Source of the DNA: Thraustochytrium sp. TN22
Lineage: Eukaryota; Sar; Bigyra; Thraustochytrida; Thraustochytriidae
NCBI GenBank assembly: GCA_013306675.1
Contig: JABLUY010000032.1
Location: 124,001-188,000 of the forward strand
Length of the DNA stretch: 64,000 nucleotides
Direction: 5' to 3'
Notes under the pieces: model-generated
Seen by the model: the letters and a program-made list of their open reading frames with translations, nothing else
What the model was told of the DNA's origin: nothing
The model's database searches: none
Program-made: the position numbers and the translations under genes
Shown here: piece after piece, positions 32,295-43,245 of the stretch
Numbering within the stretch: the first letter of the stretch is position 1
Layout: every line of letters starts with the position of its first letter

Positions 32295-33780
32295 CTGTCT
32301 GTCTGCCTCGGAGCTGGCTGGCGTTGAAGCCTTTTGCGACGTGAAGGACCGCCGGGATTCCATCTCCAGGAACCAACCTGCAACCGCAATTTTCCGCGAA
32401 ATTGACGGGGTACCAGCCAGCTTTTAAAAGTTAGAATGCGAGCAAGCAACTTGCCCAAACCCAGGGCGTCACGGCGGCGTGGACGGATCACGACCCACAC
32501 GGCCGCATTGGCCGGGCCACCCTCCGACACCGTGACGGCTGGACGCCGCTGGAGGCTGTTGGCGTGCCCGCCACGCAACCGGCTGCCAGCTTGGGCCCTC
32601 CGTTTCAATCTCTCTCTCATAGACATAGTACACATACATGTCAGAGTTCGAGTCAGGCTCCGAGCGGAGTCTCGGAGTCTCGGCGCTCGGCGCTCGGACC
32701 TCTCCACTACGACCGTTAGTAGGGAGTGGCCTTTCCAGGTGGGCCCGAAGCACAAAGGTGATCGTCGCGGCGCGCTACAGCAGGCCACTGCAGCCACCGC
32801 CGGAACTCCCTGGCGTTCGTGGCACGGCGTGGCATGGCGTGGCATGCGTCGCATGCTGCACAAGCCGCCCCTGGTGGCGGCGAGTCGCACAAGGCCACAA
32901 GCCCCGCTTCGCGGTGACGCCAGATGTTTGACCCCTCCCTGTGTCGTGTCAGCACACGCGCGAGCGAGTCTCTCTCGCGAAATCGCTCAACGCCACTGCA
33001 AGGCACTGCAAGTTCGTCGCCACTGTGCACGCAGATCGCGTTTTGTCGCCTTGCTTGCCGTGGCGTAGTGTAGGCACGGCACGGCACAGCACACACGCGG
33101 GCGGACTCCGCGTTCAAACAGACCCTCAACCCAGCGCAGCGGCCCTCGCCGAGCGGCGGCGGCACGCACTGCAGAGGCATCCTCGACGCCGCCGGAGGCG
33201 CTCGCTCGCTCGCTCGGCCGGCCGGTCGGTCGGGTGCTGCCCGGCCGCGCGCGCGCGCGTCGCTGACTGCGCTCGGAAGAGGCGCGGGCGAGGCGAGGCG
33301 AGGCGAGGCGACCGGCGCTCGAGTCAACAGCCTCATTTTCCTTTACATCCTACTGCATCCGAAGCCGAGCCCAAGTCGTCGTCGCTCGCCGCGCCCGGCG
33401 ACGGCGGCCCTTTTCACCGCACCCAGACCACGGTCGGTCGGGCGGGCGGGCGGGCGGGCAGCCAGTGCGGGCACTCAGGCCCGAGCGCAGCCTCGAGCTG
33501 GACGCGGCCGCGAGCGCGCGCGGCCTGCTGCGCGCCTGCTGTGCGCGTGCGAGCCCGCTCCGTGGGCGGGCTCCGCGGGAGTCCGCGCCGGCCAGGTATA
33601 CAAAGGCAAAGAAAGGCAGGTTAGCGTAGGCAACGCAGCTAGCTACTAGTCAGCTACCAGGGCAGAGTTCGCCGCGCGGTGCGGCGCCAGGCGGGCAGCT
33701 GGCACTAGAGAGCGGAGAGCTGGCCTGCTAAACTTCGCAGCAGGCAGGGCGGGGCGAGCAAAGCAAACCAGCAAGCGCCC
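32008..33780. other. Divergent promoter region (RCHY1-like and UBR genes)
   Basis: About 1.7 kb between divergent genes; both promoters should lie here. It includes a long TGTC microsatellite (32235-32306), GTGGCAT repeats (about 32819-32850), AGGCG repeats (about 33285-33309), GGGC repeats (about 33437-33460) and a CTAGCTACTAG motif at about 33638, 140 bp before the UBR start. No gene seen. Confidence 0.5.
32235..32306 (+). repeat. (TGTC)n microsatellite
   Basis: About 17 near-perfect copies of CTGT/TGTC with one interruption (TCCG). Confidence 0.95.
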
Positions 33781-36700
33781 ATGGCGCGCGGCGAGGAGCG
33801 CGAGGTGGGCGTGCAGGAGCGCGAGGAGATGGTGGTGCGCCTGGCAGAGGCGACGCCGCGCAGCCTGCCAGCCGGCGCGGCGTCCACACCCATGTCGGTG
33901 GAGCGCGAGCGCATGGCCCGACGCAACCGCGTGCGGCATGCCCTCCTCGACGCGGACCCGCCGCTTGCCGTGGAGGAGCTCGTCTGGTGGACGCAGCCAG
34001 GGCGTGGGCTCAGCGCCTTTTGTGACGCGCTGGCCGAGGCAATCGAGGACATCGTCGGCGGCGATCGTGACCTCGCCAACGAGGAGGAGCTCACGCGCAC
34101 CATGCAGCGCGCCTGCATGTGGTTCCAGCACATCGTCAACTCGGACGCCGTGCTCACCTCTCTCCCGCCGTCGGCGCCCTGGGCCGAGAGCAGCGCCTTT
34201 TGCCTCTCGCGCATGCGCTCCGCCACGGCCCGCGAGCCTCAGCGAGTCTGTTCTCGCGCCTTTCGCGCCGGCGACATCGTCTGGAACTGCAAGCAATGTC
34301 AGATGGACTCCACCTGCGTGCTCTGCCAGGCTTGTTTCCGCGACTCCGACCATGAAGGCCACGACGTCTACTTTTACCACGTCATGACTGACGCTGGCGG
34401 CTGCTGCGACTGCGGCGATCCGGGTGCCTGGGACGCTGCCGGCTTCTGCTCCAAGCACGGCGAGTCCAACGTGCCGGAGCCAACAGGCTGGCTCCCGCCG
34501 GCCGTCGAGGAAGCCGCCGTCACCGTGCTGCACCGCGTCATGAACCTCATCACCGCCTTTGCGGCGCGTGGCCGCGCCGACCTCATCCTCGAGCCCGTGG
34601 TCGAGGCTTTCCAGGGCGGTGCTGTCTTCACGAGCTCTGCGTACCGTGAGGAGCTCGCGCGCATCTCCGAGTGCCTTACCTTCGCGGTCGCACCCCATGC
34701 GCCGCTGCGTCCCCGCGAGAGCCGCGAGGAAATGTCCGTCCCCGTTCTCATCAACAACTGGTTCCGCCGCGTCGAGGCCGAAGTCACCGCCGCCGCGGAC
34801 GGTGATCCCGACTCCGAGGGCGCTGCTCACGACGCCGCTGACGCCGCCGCTGCCACAAGCGCCACCGCTGCACACGGCGACGCCCCCGCCGCTGCACACG
34901 GCGATGGCCCCGCCGCTGCACACGGCGACGCCGGCCGCCTCGCGACAATCAGAACGGACCCCTTTGTCTTCACGCTCGTGGGCCGCGAAAACATCGTTTT
35001 CTGCCGTGGCTTCGTCGACCAGATGAGCGACACAGAGTACTTTCGCATGTCCATCCGCAACCCCAATGCGCTGGCGTCCTGCATCGCCGTCGAGGTCCTC
35101 GCATCCTGGGTCCAGGCAAGCTGCAGCGAGTCGGACTCCTTTACGCGCCTCGCCGCGCGGGCTCTTACGGAGGGTCCGCCGGCTGGTGGCGAGGACGAGG
35201 CCGACGAGAGTCGCCCTGGCCTCGCCTGCTCGCTACGCCCGCTCAAGGACCTCATCGTGCACGATCTCTTCCTGCCAAGCTCCACGAGCCGGGCATTGCG
35301 CGCCGTGTATATCCGTCTGCTCGTCGACAGCCTCTTCAAGGCGCGCTTTGCCATCGCCTTCGCCAAGACCTACCGCAAGAGCTGCGAGACGCGCGTCACG
35401 CAGCTCCCGGTGCTGGAACTCAGCGATATGGACACCATCTTCGGCCTCTCCGTGCAGTTTCTCAACCGACCCAAACATGTCACAGACCTCGTCATGGACT
35501 ACGGTTTCCTCGAGTCCATCCTGCTCAGTCTGGAGAGCACGGTCCGTCACTGCCTGCACGCCACCTCCGCCACGGGTTCGCCCGACGGGGCGGACGACCC
35601 AAGCGATTCCGAGATCGACCTGCTCAGCCCCATCCTCACGCACCGCAAGACCAAATGCATCGTTACTGACCTCACCTACGTGCTCAACGCGCCCGGCATG
35701 TCGCTCAGCTTCCTCGCCGCGCACCCGCGCGCGCTGCGCACGCTCTTTGACCTCTTCGATCTGCTCTACGACCTACACGCCCAGGTGCGCGTCTGCGCGC
35801 CCGACCTGCCCATCCGCGATGAACGCTGGATTCCGGCCTTCAACCTCAGTCTCTCCGTGCTCTCGCTCTTCGGCGATCTTGTCAAGTACTTCACCTTCGG
35901 AGCCAAGGGCCAGGCCGCGCCGGCCTCCACGTCCCAGCACCATCAGCACCAGCAAGACGGCGACGGCCCCTTCGAGGCGTCCATGCGTGAGGCGCTCCAG
36001 GTCCTCATGAACGACACCGACGGCCTCGCGCAGCGCGGCACGCATGGTGCCATCGCCACACGAATCGTACGCGACTGCGCCGAACTCACCGCGCGCGTTC
36101 TCGAAAAGCACGTGCCCGCCGCAGATGCCGTCCGTTGGACCGACGGCGTCCTCGGCCGATTGCCCTACGTGCCCGCCAACCTCTCGCGCGACCCGGTTAC
36201 CTTTCACTGCGCGCTTCAGCGCTTCTTCGCCATCGTCTACCACCAGGCCATCGCCTCGGGCCTCGAGCGCGCAGACTTTGGCCGCCTCATCGGCCGCGGC
36301 TCGCTCGGCTTCTGGGCCGCGCTCATGCGCCAGCCGCTCACCGCCGTCGTGCTCTCTGCGCAGACCGCCGCCAACATGTGGGTTCGCAACGAGGATATGG
36401 CCTCGCAGGCCATGAACTACCAGGCGCTGCCCTTCATGTCCGGCTTCTTCATGGACCTACGCGCGCTCCAAGCGGCCGCGCTCGAGATGCCCGGCTCTAT
36501 CTTCGTCGCCTACCTCGTGCAGGCCTATGACCTCGCGCGCTTCTTCTGCTTCGACCGCGTCGGCGACCCGGAACCTGCTGCTGAGTACGAAGACACGCTC
36601 TCCGAGCACCTCCTTGAGCTGCTCTGCCGCGTTGTCACCGAGGCCCCAGCACCCACGCCGGCCGCCCTGGAGCGCGGCGGCTACTCCAAGGAGGCCCTTC

Positions 36701-39700
36701 GCGCCGCCTCGGACGCGCAGCTGCGGCGTGAAATTTTGCATCTTGTCGCCGTGCGCGACTGCAGCTTCAGCACCGTCAGCGACACCTGCTCGCACCTGCG
36801 CCAGCAGGGCATGCATACCGCCTCGGACGACCTCAAGCGTGTCCTCGACCGCGTCGCGCAGCCCGCCGGCCGTGGCGACGGCCTGCGCCCGACCGAGTAC
36901 CGCCTCAAGCCGCGCAGCTGGCTCGATTTTGATCCTCTTTTCCATCGCCTGACGCGCCAGGACAAAAGCCAGGCGCGCGAGCATGCTCTCACCTTCCGCC
37001 CCAAGGACCCGGCTGCCAAGCCCTGCTTCCCTGGCGACTCCAAGCCGCGCGGCGCCGCCTCGCGCGTCAAGCCGCTTCCGCCTGCGCCCTGGCACGCCTT
37101 TGTGCACCCGGCCTACGCGCAGATGCGCAGCAAGGTGCTTCTTTGCGACGCAACCTTCTTGCTTCTGCACAAAACCTTCTCGAGGGCCGTCCTGACTGGC
37201 GACGGCAGCGTTCTCCTCATGGCCAACGCCGTGCAACTCCTCGCGCTTCAAGTGCACTTCGTACAGGAACTCGCCGGCGCGACCTCCGCTGCCGCAGGCG
37301 CAGGCGCCGATGCCGCCAACGACGAGATCGAGAACGAGAATGAGGATGGCGACGGCGCCGCCGCGGCGGGCGCTGATGATGGCGGTCGCGGCGACGAAAA
37401 CGAGCAGGAGGCCGTCGAGGAGGCGGGCGCCGATGCCAACGGCCTCATGGGCGCGCGTCGCCCACCATGGGCGGACGAGGCGCGTCGCATCGGTCTCGCG
37501 GCCCTCCCGGCGGATTTTGTCGCCTCGCCGTCGCTGCGATTCGCAACGGGCGGGAGCTCCGACGGCGACATGGACATGGCACAGGAGGCAGAAGCCGCCG
37601 CGACGGCGCAGGCTGCTGCCAGTGCTCCCGCCGCGTCCACGCAGGACGATGCCTCTGCCTACACTTGGCTGTCCTCCGAGGTGGAAGGCCCCTTGGTCTT
37701 GCCCAGTGAGGGCACCGGCGCCGTGCGCCGTCCCTCCGCCATCACAGCCGGCACATCGGCCCTGACTTCCGGCGTCGCGGTCGCGACAGCCGCGACAGCG
37801 CCCAGCGAGGACGCTGTCTCGGCTGCCGCCGCCGCCGCCGCCGCCGTTGCCCCTCAGGAAGCCCCCGAGCTCGACGTGATCGCGCAGTTCGGCGCCAAGC
37901 TCATGGCCAAGGTGGAAGGCTCGGACCTGAGCATCCTCGACTGCCTCCTGCGCATGTGGCATGAAGAGCTCGCCCTGGACGATGCGACACGCGACGGCGT
38001 GCGCTGGGCGCTTGCAGAGCTCAACGGCATGGACACGAGCTGCCACAAGCACATCCGCGCTGCCTTCAAAGCGCGCAAGGCAGACGCGCAGTCTGACAAG
38101 GATAAGCAGTCGCGTAAGCGCAAGGCGCAGCGCAGTGCTGCGCACGCCCAGCGTAATGCGCTGTCGGCGATGCGTCAGTTCCAAGCCAAGGCCGCGCAAA
38201 TGTTCGCGACGGAGATGGGCAACGAGGCCGGAGAGGAGGCTGGCGGTGCTGGCGGGAACGACACCGAGACGACGCTGCAGGATGCTGCTGACCTCATGGA
38301 GGGCGACCTCGCGCCGCGGAGAGGACTTCTAGCCGGCGAGAAGAAGCAGCGGTCTGGCGACGACCTGAGTGATGACCTGGATGGCGGCGCCACGGGCGCC
38401 GGCGCGCACGGCGATGTGGCCGGCGACGACGACGACGACCTCGCCTTCTCGCTTGAGGGCGCGGCCGCCACGATCAAGCAACGGCCGCGCTGGCACGGGC
38501 CCGAGTGCGTGGCGTGCCACGAGCGCAAAGCCATGGACGAGGAGGCTACGTGTTTTGTTGGCTTCCTGCAGCGGAACGATGTGCACGTGACCGCGCGCGA
38601 GGAGACGACGGCCCAAGGCTGGTGCGTTTCGTGGCCTGCTGGCGCGCCGAACCGACACATTCTCAAGCTGTGCGGGCATGCCATTCACGAGAAGTGTCTT
38701 GCCACGTACCGGTCCTCGACGGCGGCAGAGGCCAGCGAGTCTCTCTGGATGGACCAGAAGAAGCAGGAGTTTCTCTGCCCGCTTTGCAAGACACTGTCGA
38801 ACTTTGCTGTGCCGTGCGTGCCGGAGGACCTGGTGCAGCTGCCCAAGAACCTCTTCGCGAACCCGCCGCCCAAGGCCTCGCAGGCGGCCGTCGCGGGCTG
38901 GTTCACGCAGTTTGACGAAGCTGCAGGCGATGACTTTGGCGAGCGCGCCGAGTCCAAGAGCGTGGGCGCCAATGCGAATGACATTCCTCTCTCGGCGAGC
39001 GAGCTCATGGGCGGCAGCATGGACGACGGCGGCGGCAAGCTCAAGGTGGCCACGGGCCTCGCGTCGCCGCGATCCGCGCCGCTAGGGTCCCCGCACCCGG
39101 GCGGCGGCAGCGGCAGCGGCACGAGGCGGCGTGGGCTCAGCACCAACAGCTGGCATGGTGGTGGCACCTCATCGCGCAACCGCCACGCGACGTCGGCCAG
39201 CTTTGCGCTCAAGCACCGTAACAAGGCGCTGGATCCGCTGCTGCCGTCCATCAAGGCCATGTGCGACGCGGTGGCGCAGTCCGCCGAGGTGGGCAAGTCG
39301 AGCCCTCGGTCGCGACGCATGAGCGAGTCATTCGCCGCGCAGATGCTGGCAGCGGCGCCAAATTCGCCGGCCGAGGCCATGGCGCTGCTGGACTCGCTCG
39401 CGGCACAATCCTCGCGCCGCGAAGAGTCGCCGGAGGCCGTGCCGGACCAGCACTACGTGTCGCTGTGCTTCTCCTTCGCCTTTACTGTCATTGCAGAGCA
39501 GCGCGCTCGCGCCGACCGGGGGAGCATCCCGGCGCAGACCATGGCCAAGCTTACGCGCCTGTTTCGTGCGGTGCGCGCCTCCCTGCTGGCGAATGGCGGT
39601 TGCGGCCTGCAGGCGTTGCAGGCTGTGCTACACGAGTCGGTCTCCTCCTCCTCGCTCGAGCTGCGACATCACTGCATCCTGAATCAGAGCCCGGAGCTCA

Positions 39701-40836
39701 TCCTCGTTCTGGCCTGTCTCGCGGACCCGACGGAGCGCAGCTGCTGGACCGCCGTGCAGGCGCTCTACTGCCTCAAACTCGCGCAGAGCCTGCTGGAGGG
39801 CGAGCGGATCGACAACGTGCGCGCCGAAGACCTCCCGTCGCTGATTGAGCGCGCCGAGAGCGCCCTGGAGCTCTCGCGTGTCATGCTGGGCAAGTTTGAG
39901 CGCATGTCGGAATTGCGCTCACCACGCGCCGCGCAGAGCAAGCCGGGCGTCAACTCCGCAACCGGCTTTCCCCAGGTGGACGGCGCCCTGGGCGGGCCCT
40001 CGAGTCAGGAGCGCATCGATGCGCACCTCACGCTGCTCGCCACGGCCAATGTGATGGAGTTCTTGCAGCTCGCGCAGGTTCTCTTCATGGTCATCTCGAC
40101 CGAGCGTAAGGATGAGCGCCTGGAGCTCATGCGCTGGCCCAGCAATGGCGTGGGTAGTGGCCCCCTCTCGCTCTTTGGCGTGGACATGCCCATGTCGCGC
40201 GAGTTGATTGAGTCGAACGAGATGCTGCAACGCATCTCGTCCTGGCTCGACCAGGTCATCGCGTGCGCGCCGGGCTGGGCTCCACGCCCCCGCATGCAGC
40301 CGCCGCCGGCGTTCACGGCGCCCCGGCCGCTCTCGGTTCGCGAGCTGATCACGCTAAAGCGGTCGTACACGGAGCAGTACGTGGACGTGAATCAGGCGCT
40401 CTCCGGCGAGGACCCATCGCACGAGCGCGCCATTTGCCTGGTCTGTGGTCAGCTCATGGTGGCCGGCCGGCCCACGCGCGCCTCGTCGCGCGGCCGCAAG
40501 CGCGATTCGCGGGGCGAGTGTACACGGCATGCTGAGGAGACGCACGACGGCGTTTGCGTTGTGCTGCTTTTTCGACGCTCCAGCACCGTGCTCCTCATCC
40601 ACGGTGCGCACGCTGCGTACTGGGGCTCGCTCTATGTAGACAAGAACGGCGATGACCAGCAGGTGGTCCCCTCGCTGCCCATGTATCTGGACGAGAAGCG
40701 CTATGACCGCGTCAAGCAGCTCTGGGCTGACAGCCAAATTCCCATGCAGGTAGCCTCGCTCCGCAACACGGGCCAGGTTGTCAGTGGCACGCGGAGCAAC
40801 TACGGCCAGGTCGTGATTCGCGCCAACTACTACTGA
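33781..40836 (+). CDS. UBR-box N-recognin E3 ubiquitin ligase (UBR1/UBR2/PRT6-like)
   Basis: Single exon of 2351 residues; the ATG at 33781 is the first in frame. The UBR box lies at about residues 157-228 (CSRAFRAGDIVWNC; CVLCQACF; HVMTDAGGCCDCGDPGAW; FCSKHG), with the zinc-binding Cys/His pattern that holds destabilising N-terminal residues. A large helical middle region contains an Ala/His/Gly/Asp repeat (about 361-383) and a disordered acidic/Ala-rich stretch (about 1165-1360). The RING-H2 lies at about 1576-1669 (CVACHERKAMD, LCGHAIHEKC, CPLCKTL). The C-terminus (about 2215-2345: CLVCGQLMVAG, CTRHAEETHDG, LFRRSSTVLLI) matches the UBR autoinhibitory domain. The protein should act in the N-degron pathway as an E3 ligase. 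No ClpS-like N-domain motif is evident, which favours a type-1-only recogniser. Confidence 0.93.
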   Translation: MARGEEREVGVQEREEMVVRLAEATPRSLPAGAASTPMSVERERMARRNRVRHALLDADPPLAVEELVWWTQPGRGLSAFCDALAEAIEDIVGGDRDLANEEELTRTMQRACMWFQHIVNSDAVLTSLPPSAPWAESSAFCLSRMRSATAREPQRVCSRAFRAGDIVWNCKQCQMDSTCVLCQACFRDSDHEGHDVYFYHVMTDAGGCCDCGDPGAWDAAGFCSKHGESNVPEPTGWLPPAVEEAAVTVLHRVMNLITAFAARGRADLILEPVVEAFQGGAVFTSSAYREELARISECLTFAVAPHAPLRPRESREEMSVPVLINNWFRRVEAEVTAAADGDPDSEGAAHDAADAAAATSATAAHGDAPAAAHGDGPAAAHGDAGRLATIRTDPFVFTLVGRENIVFCRGFVDQMSDTEYFRMSIRNPNALASCIAVEVLASWVQASCSESDSFTRLAARALTEGPPAGGEDEADESRPGLACSLRPLKDLIVHDLFLPSSTSRALRAVYIRLLVDSLFKARFAIAFAKTYRKSCETRVTQLPVLELSDMDTIFGLSVQFLNRPKHVTDLVMDYGFLESILLSLESTVRHCLHATSATGSPDGADDPSDSEIDLLSPILTHRKTKCIVTDLTYVLNAPGMSLSFLAAHPRALRTLFDLFDLLYDLHAQVRVCAPDLPIRDERWIPAFNLSLSVLSLFGDLVKYFTFGAKGQAAPASTSQHHQHQQDGDGPFEASMREALQVLMNDTDGLAQRGTHGAIATRIVRDCAELTARVLEKHVPAADAVRWTDGVLGRLPYVPANLSRDPVTFHCALQRFFAIVYHQAIASGLERADFGRLIGRGSLGFWAALMRQPLTAVVLSAQTAANMWVRNEDMASQAMNYQALPFMSGFFMDLRALQAAALEMPGSIFVAYLVQAYDLARFFCFDRVGDPEPAAEYEDTLSEHLLELLCRVVTEAPAPTPAALERGGYSKEALRAASDAQLRREILHLVAVRDCSFSTVSDTCSHLRQQGMHTASDDLKRVLDRVAQPAGRGDGLRPTEYRLKPRSWLDFDPLFHRLTRQDKSQAREHALTFRPKDPAAKPCFPGDSKPRGAASRVKPLPPAPWHAFVHPAYAQMRSKVLLCDATFLLLHKTFSRAVLTGDGSVLLMANAVQLLALQVHFVQELAGATSAAAGAGADAANDEIENENEDGDGAAAAGADDGGRGDENEQEAVEEAGADANGLMGARRPPWADEARRIGLAALPADFVASPSLRFATGGSSDGDMDMAQEAEAAATAQAAASAPAASTQDDASAYTWLSSEVEGPLVLPSEGTGAVRRPSAITAGTSALTSGVAVATAATAPSEDAVSAAAAAAAAVAPQEAPELDVIAQFGAKLMAKVEGSDLSILDCLLRMWHEELALDDATRDGVRWALAELNGMDTSCHKHIRAAFKARKADAQSDKDKQSRKRKAQRSAAHAQRNALSAMRQFQAKAAQMFATEMGNEAGEEAGGAGGNDTETTLQDAADLMEGDLAPRRGLLAGEKKQRSGDDLSDDLDGGATGAGAHGDVAGDDDDDLAFSLEGAAATIKQRPRWHGPECVACHERKAMDEEATCFVGFLQRNDVHVTAREETTAQGWCVSWPAGAPNRHILKLCGHAIHEKCLATYRSSTAAEASESLWMDQKKQEFLCPLCKTLSNFAVPCVPEDLVQLPKNLFANPPPKASQAAVAGWFTQFDEAAGDDFGERAESKSVGANANDIPLSASELMGGSMDDGGGKLKVATGLASPRSAPLGSPHPGGGSGSGTRRRGLSTNSWHGGGTSSRNRHATSASFALKHRNKALDPLLPSIKAMCDAVAQSAEVGKSSPRSRRMSESFAAQMLAAAPNSPAEAMALLDSLAAQSSRREESPEAVPDQHYVSLCFSFAFTVIAEQRARADRGSIPAQTMAKLTRLFRAVRASLLANGGCGLQALQAVLHESVSSSSLELRHHCILNQSPELILVLACLADPTERSCWTAVQALYCLKLAQSLLEGERIDNVRAEDLPSLIERAESALELSRVMLGKFERMSELRSPRAAQSKPGVNSATGFPQVDGALGGPSSQERIDAHLTLLATANVMEFLQLAQVLFMVISTERKDERLELMRWPSNGVGSGPLSLFGVDMPMSRELIESNEMLQRISSWLDQVIACAPGWAPRPRMQPPPAFTAPRPLSVRELITLKRSYTEQYVDVNQALSGEDPSHERAICLVCGQLMVAGRPTRASSRGRKRDSRGECTRHAEETHDGVCVVLLFRRSSTVLLIHGAHAAYWGSLYVDKNGDDQQVVPSLPMYLDEKRYDRVKQLWADSQIPMQVASLRNTGQVVSGTRSNYGQVVIRANYY

Positions 40837-40868
40837 TTGAACGCACCCCGCTGTCGCTTCCAGACCGG

Positions 40869-40915
40869 ACGAGTCGAGTCGAGTCGAGACGAGACGAGGC
40901 GAGACGAGACGAGAA
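40869..40915 (+). repeat. GAGTC/GAGAC pentanucleotide repeat
   Basis: About nine pentamers in the 245-bp gap between the convergent UBR and nucleoporin genes. Confidence 0.85.
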
Positions 40916-41081
40916 GTCTCGTCACAATGCGGGAGGTGGAGCATGGGGCATGAGGCGTGTGTGTAAATACGGACAGACGGACTTCAAGTGCTGGCTGATT
41001 CAAGCACGAAATTTTTTCTTCTTGTTTGCTCATTTGGTTTTTCTTCACATTCACTGGCACAGATTCACAAGAAGCAATCAG

Positions 41082-42851
41082 TTAGCGTGGGAAAAGAGAG
41101 GCAGCATGCGCCTGCGTGTTGGCGTGCACGCGGGCCACCTGTTGGGAGGTGGTGGCAATCTCTCGCGAAAGCTGGACCGAGGTCTTCTCAAGCCAGCTGA
41201 GCGAGAGGAAGTGCTTGTTCAGGATCTGCATGACAAAGACCTCCGGCGACTCGGCCTCGGCGGCTGCATCGTGCGACTTGTTGAGCTTCTCCACGATGTC
41301 CTTCATCTGCACGGACATGTTGTCGAGTTGATTGGTGAGCTGATAGGCCTTCTCGTAGGCCTGTTGGCGCGCCGAGTCGACGTTGACGTCAACACGGTCA
41401 GCGTAGGCAAGCTCAAGGTTGTCCAGCTCGCGCTCCAGCTGCTCGAGCGAGGCGTGCAGGTCGACCTGCAGCTCGCACACTGAGTCCAGGTCCGTTTTGA
41501 GGTTCGAGTGAGACGATTTGAGGATTTGCGCTTCCTTGGCCAGCTCGGTGATGCGCTTTTGGTTTTCCAGCAGCAGAACGTCCCGCCGCTTCACCTGGTC
41601 CGCCGCCTCGGAGAAGCTGTCCACGTGCGCTTGCAGTGTCTGGTTCCACTTGGTTACGATCTGCTCGATGGTCATCCCGTTCAAGTCCAGCTTGGCGCCG
41701 GCCAGATCGTCGCGGCTGTCAGCAGCCCCGCCGAGCGTCAGCGCGGTCGACGAGCCCGCCGCCTCCGCTCCTGCGGTATTGCTGCTGTCGTTGTTGTTGT
41801 TGTTGCTGCTGCTGCTGCTGCCGAAGATGCCGCCGCCGTCGGTCGCGGTGGGCTGGCTAGAAGTCCCACCAAAGAGGCCACCGCTGCTGCCACTGCCAGT
41901 AGTGTTGGAGGAGGAGGAGGAGGAGGAGGAGTTGGTGGTGGTGGAGGTGGAGGAGGCCGACGCGGCGCTGCCATCGGCCCCGGAGCCACCGGCCCCGAAG
42001 AGGCCGCCTTGCTTGGGCGCGCCAGACTCGGACGAGACGTCGGTCGCGGCGCCAAAGGAAAAGCTTGCGCCGGCCGTACTCTTGGCCGCGTCGCCAGAGC
42101 TATCATTTGAACTGCCGGCACCGAACGAGAAGGAAGGCGTCGACCCGGTGTCCGCCTTGGTGCCGCTGCTCCCGCCGCCGAAAAGACCGCCGGAGGTGCT
42201 GCCACCACCGCTCGTGTTGCTGTCCGACTTGGACTCTGCGGTGCTCGACCCGAAGAGCCCGCCGGTGCTACTGGTGCTGCTGGTGGAGGAGCCGGACGCC
42301 CCAAAGAGCCCACCAGATCCGGCGCTCGGCTTGGCGGCAGCGTCGCTCGAGGTGGTCGTCGACGAGGAGCCAAAGAGACCCCCGCTACCGCCACTGCTGT
42401 TTGATCCGCCAAAGAGGCCACCGCTGCCACCCGTGGCGGGGGCGGCGGGGGGGGCGGTGGTGGTAGCGGAGGAGGCTGGCGCGGCTTGGCCTGAGTTGGA
42501 TGCCCCGAATGAGAAGGCCGAGCTCGTGGAGGCTGGCGCGGCGTCCGAGCTGGTGCCGGCGCTGCCGCCAAAGCTAAAGGTCGCCGGCGTGTTGGCAGGC
42601 TTGCTTGTCTCGCCAGATGAAGAGCTCGGCGCGGGCGTCGAGCTCCCGAAGAGCCCCCCGCTCGGCGCCGGCGTGGAAGAGCCGCCAAAGAGTCCACCAC
42701 CGCTCGAAGCGCCTGAGGACGATGCCGACGAGGAAGACGACGACGAGCCGAAGAGGCCACCTCCGCTGCCGCCGCCGCTGCTGCTCGTGCCAAAACTGAA
42801 GCCCGTGCTGCCGCCTGCATCGCCGCCGCCGCCGCCGCCGCCGAAGCTGAA

Positions 42852-42886
<35 letters not shown>

Positions 42887-42914
42887 TGCCGCTGCCGAAG
42901 CTAAACGTGGACAT
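41082..42914 (-). CDS. FG nucleoporin of the Nsp1/Nup62 type
   Basis: Single exon, 610 residues from MSTFSFGSGSG (42914); upstream codons are an Ala/Arg run. Residues 1 to about 390 are a Gly/Ser-rich disordered region with many FSFG and GGLFG repeats, the phase-separating FG barrier that binds importins. Residues about 400-610 start DLNGMTIEQIVTKWNQTL and continue as long coiled coils (ALEQL/ELDNLELAY; QQAYEKAYQLTNQLDNMSVQM), matching the C-terminal assembly domain of Nsp1/Nup62 in the central channel complex with Nup54 and Nup58. The composition of the repeat region keeps the opposite strand open for over 550 codons, which should not be read as a gene. Confidence 0.92.
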
Positions 42915-43245
42915 GGTGCCTGCGCCCTGCGCCCGCGCCCGCGCCCGCGCCTGCGCCCGCGCCGCGCCCGCCCGCGCGCCCGGCGTTAGATTTGGTTTCT
43001 GGCCGCCAGTGCCAACGACGACCGGGGCAGACTGGCGGTGGCGGCTGAGGCGCGCAAGTAGGATAGACGGCAAGAGCCTCGCATGGGCAGCGAGCAAGGA
43101 ACTGGCAGAAAAGGCAAACGAAATTCACGGCTCGTCCCATTCAACCCACGGACAAGAGAGGAAACGCCTCCGGGTCGTCGACTCCCGTTCCTGACAGAGG
43201 GCATTTATCGATTGGCAGAGGCCCAGCAAGCGCCGAAGGGAGCAG

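Noticed and set aside
36457-38199. 580-codon open frame on the minus strand
   Set aside because: Antisense to the UBR gene, no domain.
41518-43194. 558-codon open frame on the plus strand, Pro/Leu/Lys-rich
   Set aside because: Complement of the FG-repeat region of the nucleoporin; the repeat composition keeps it open.
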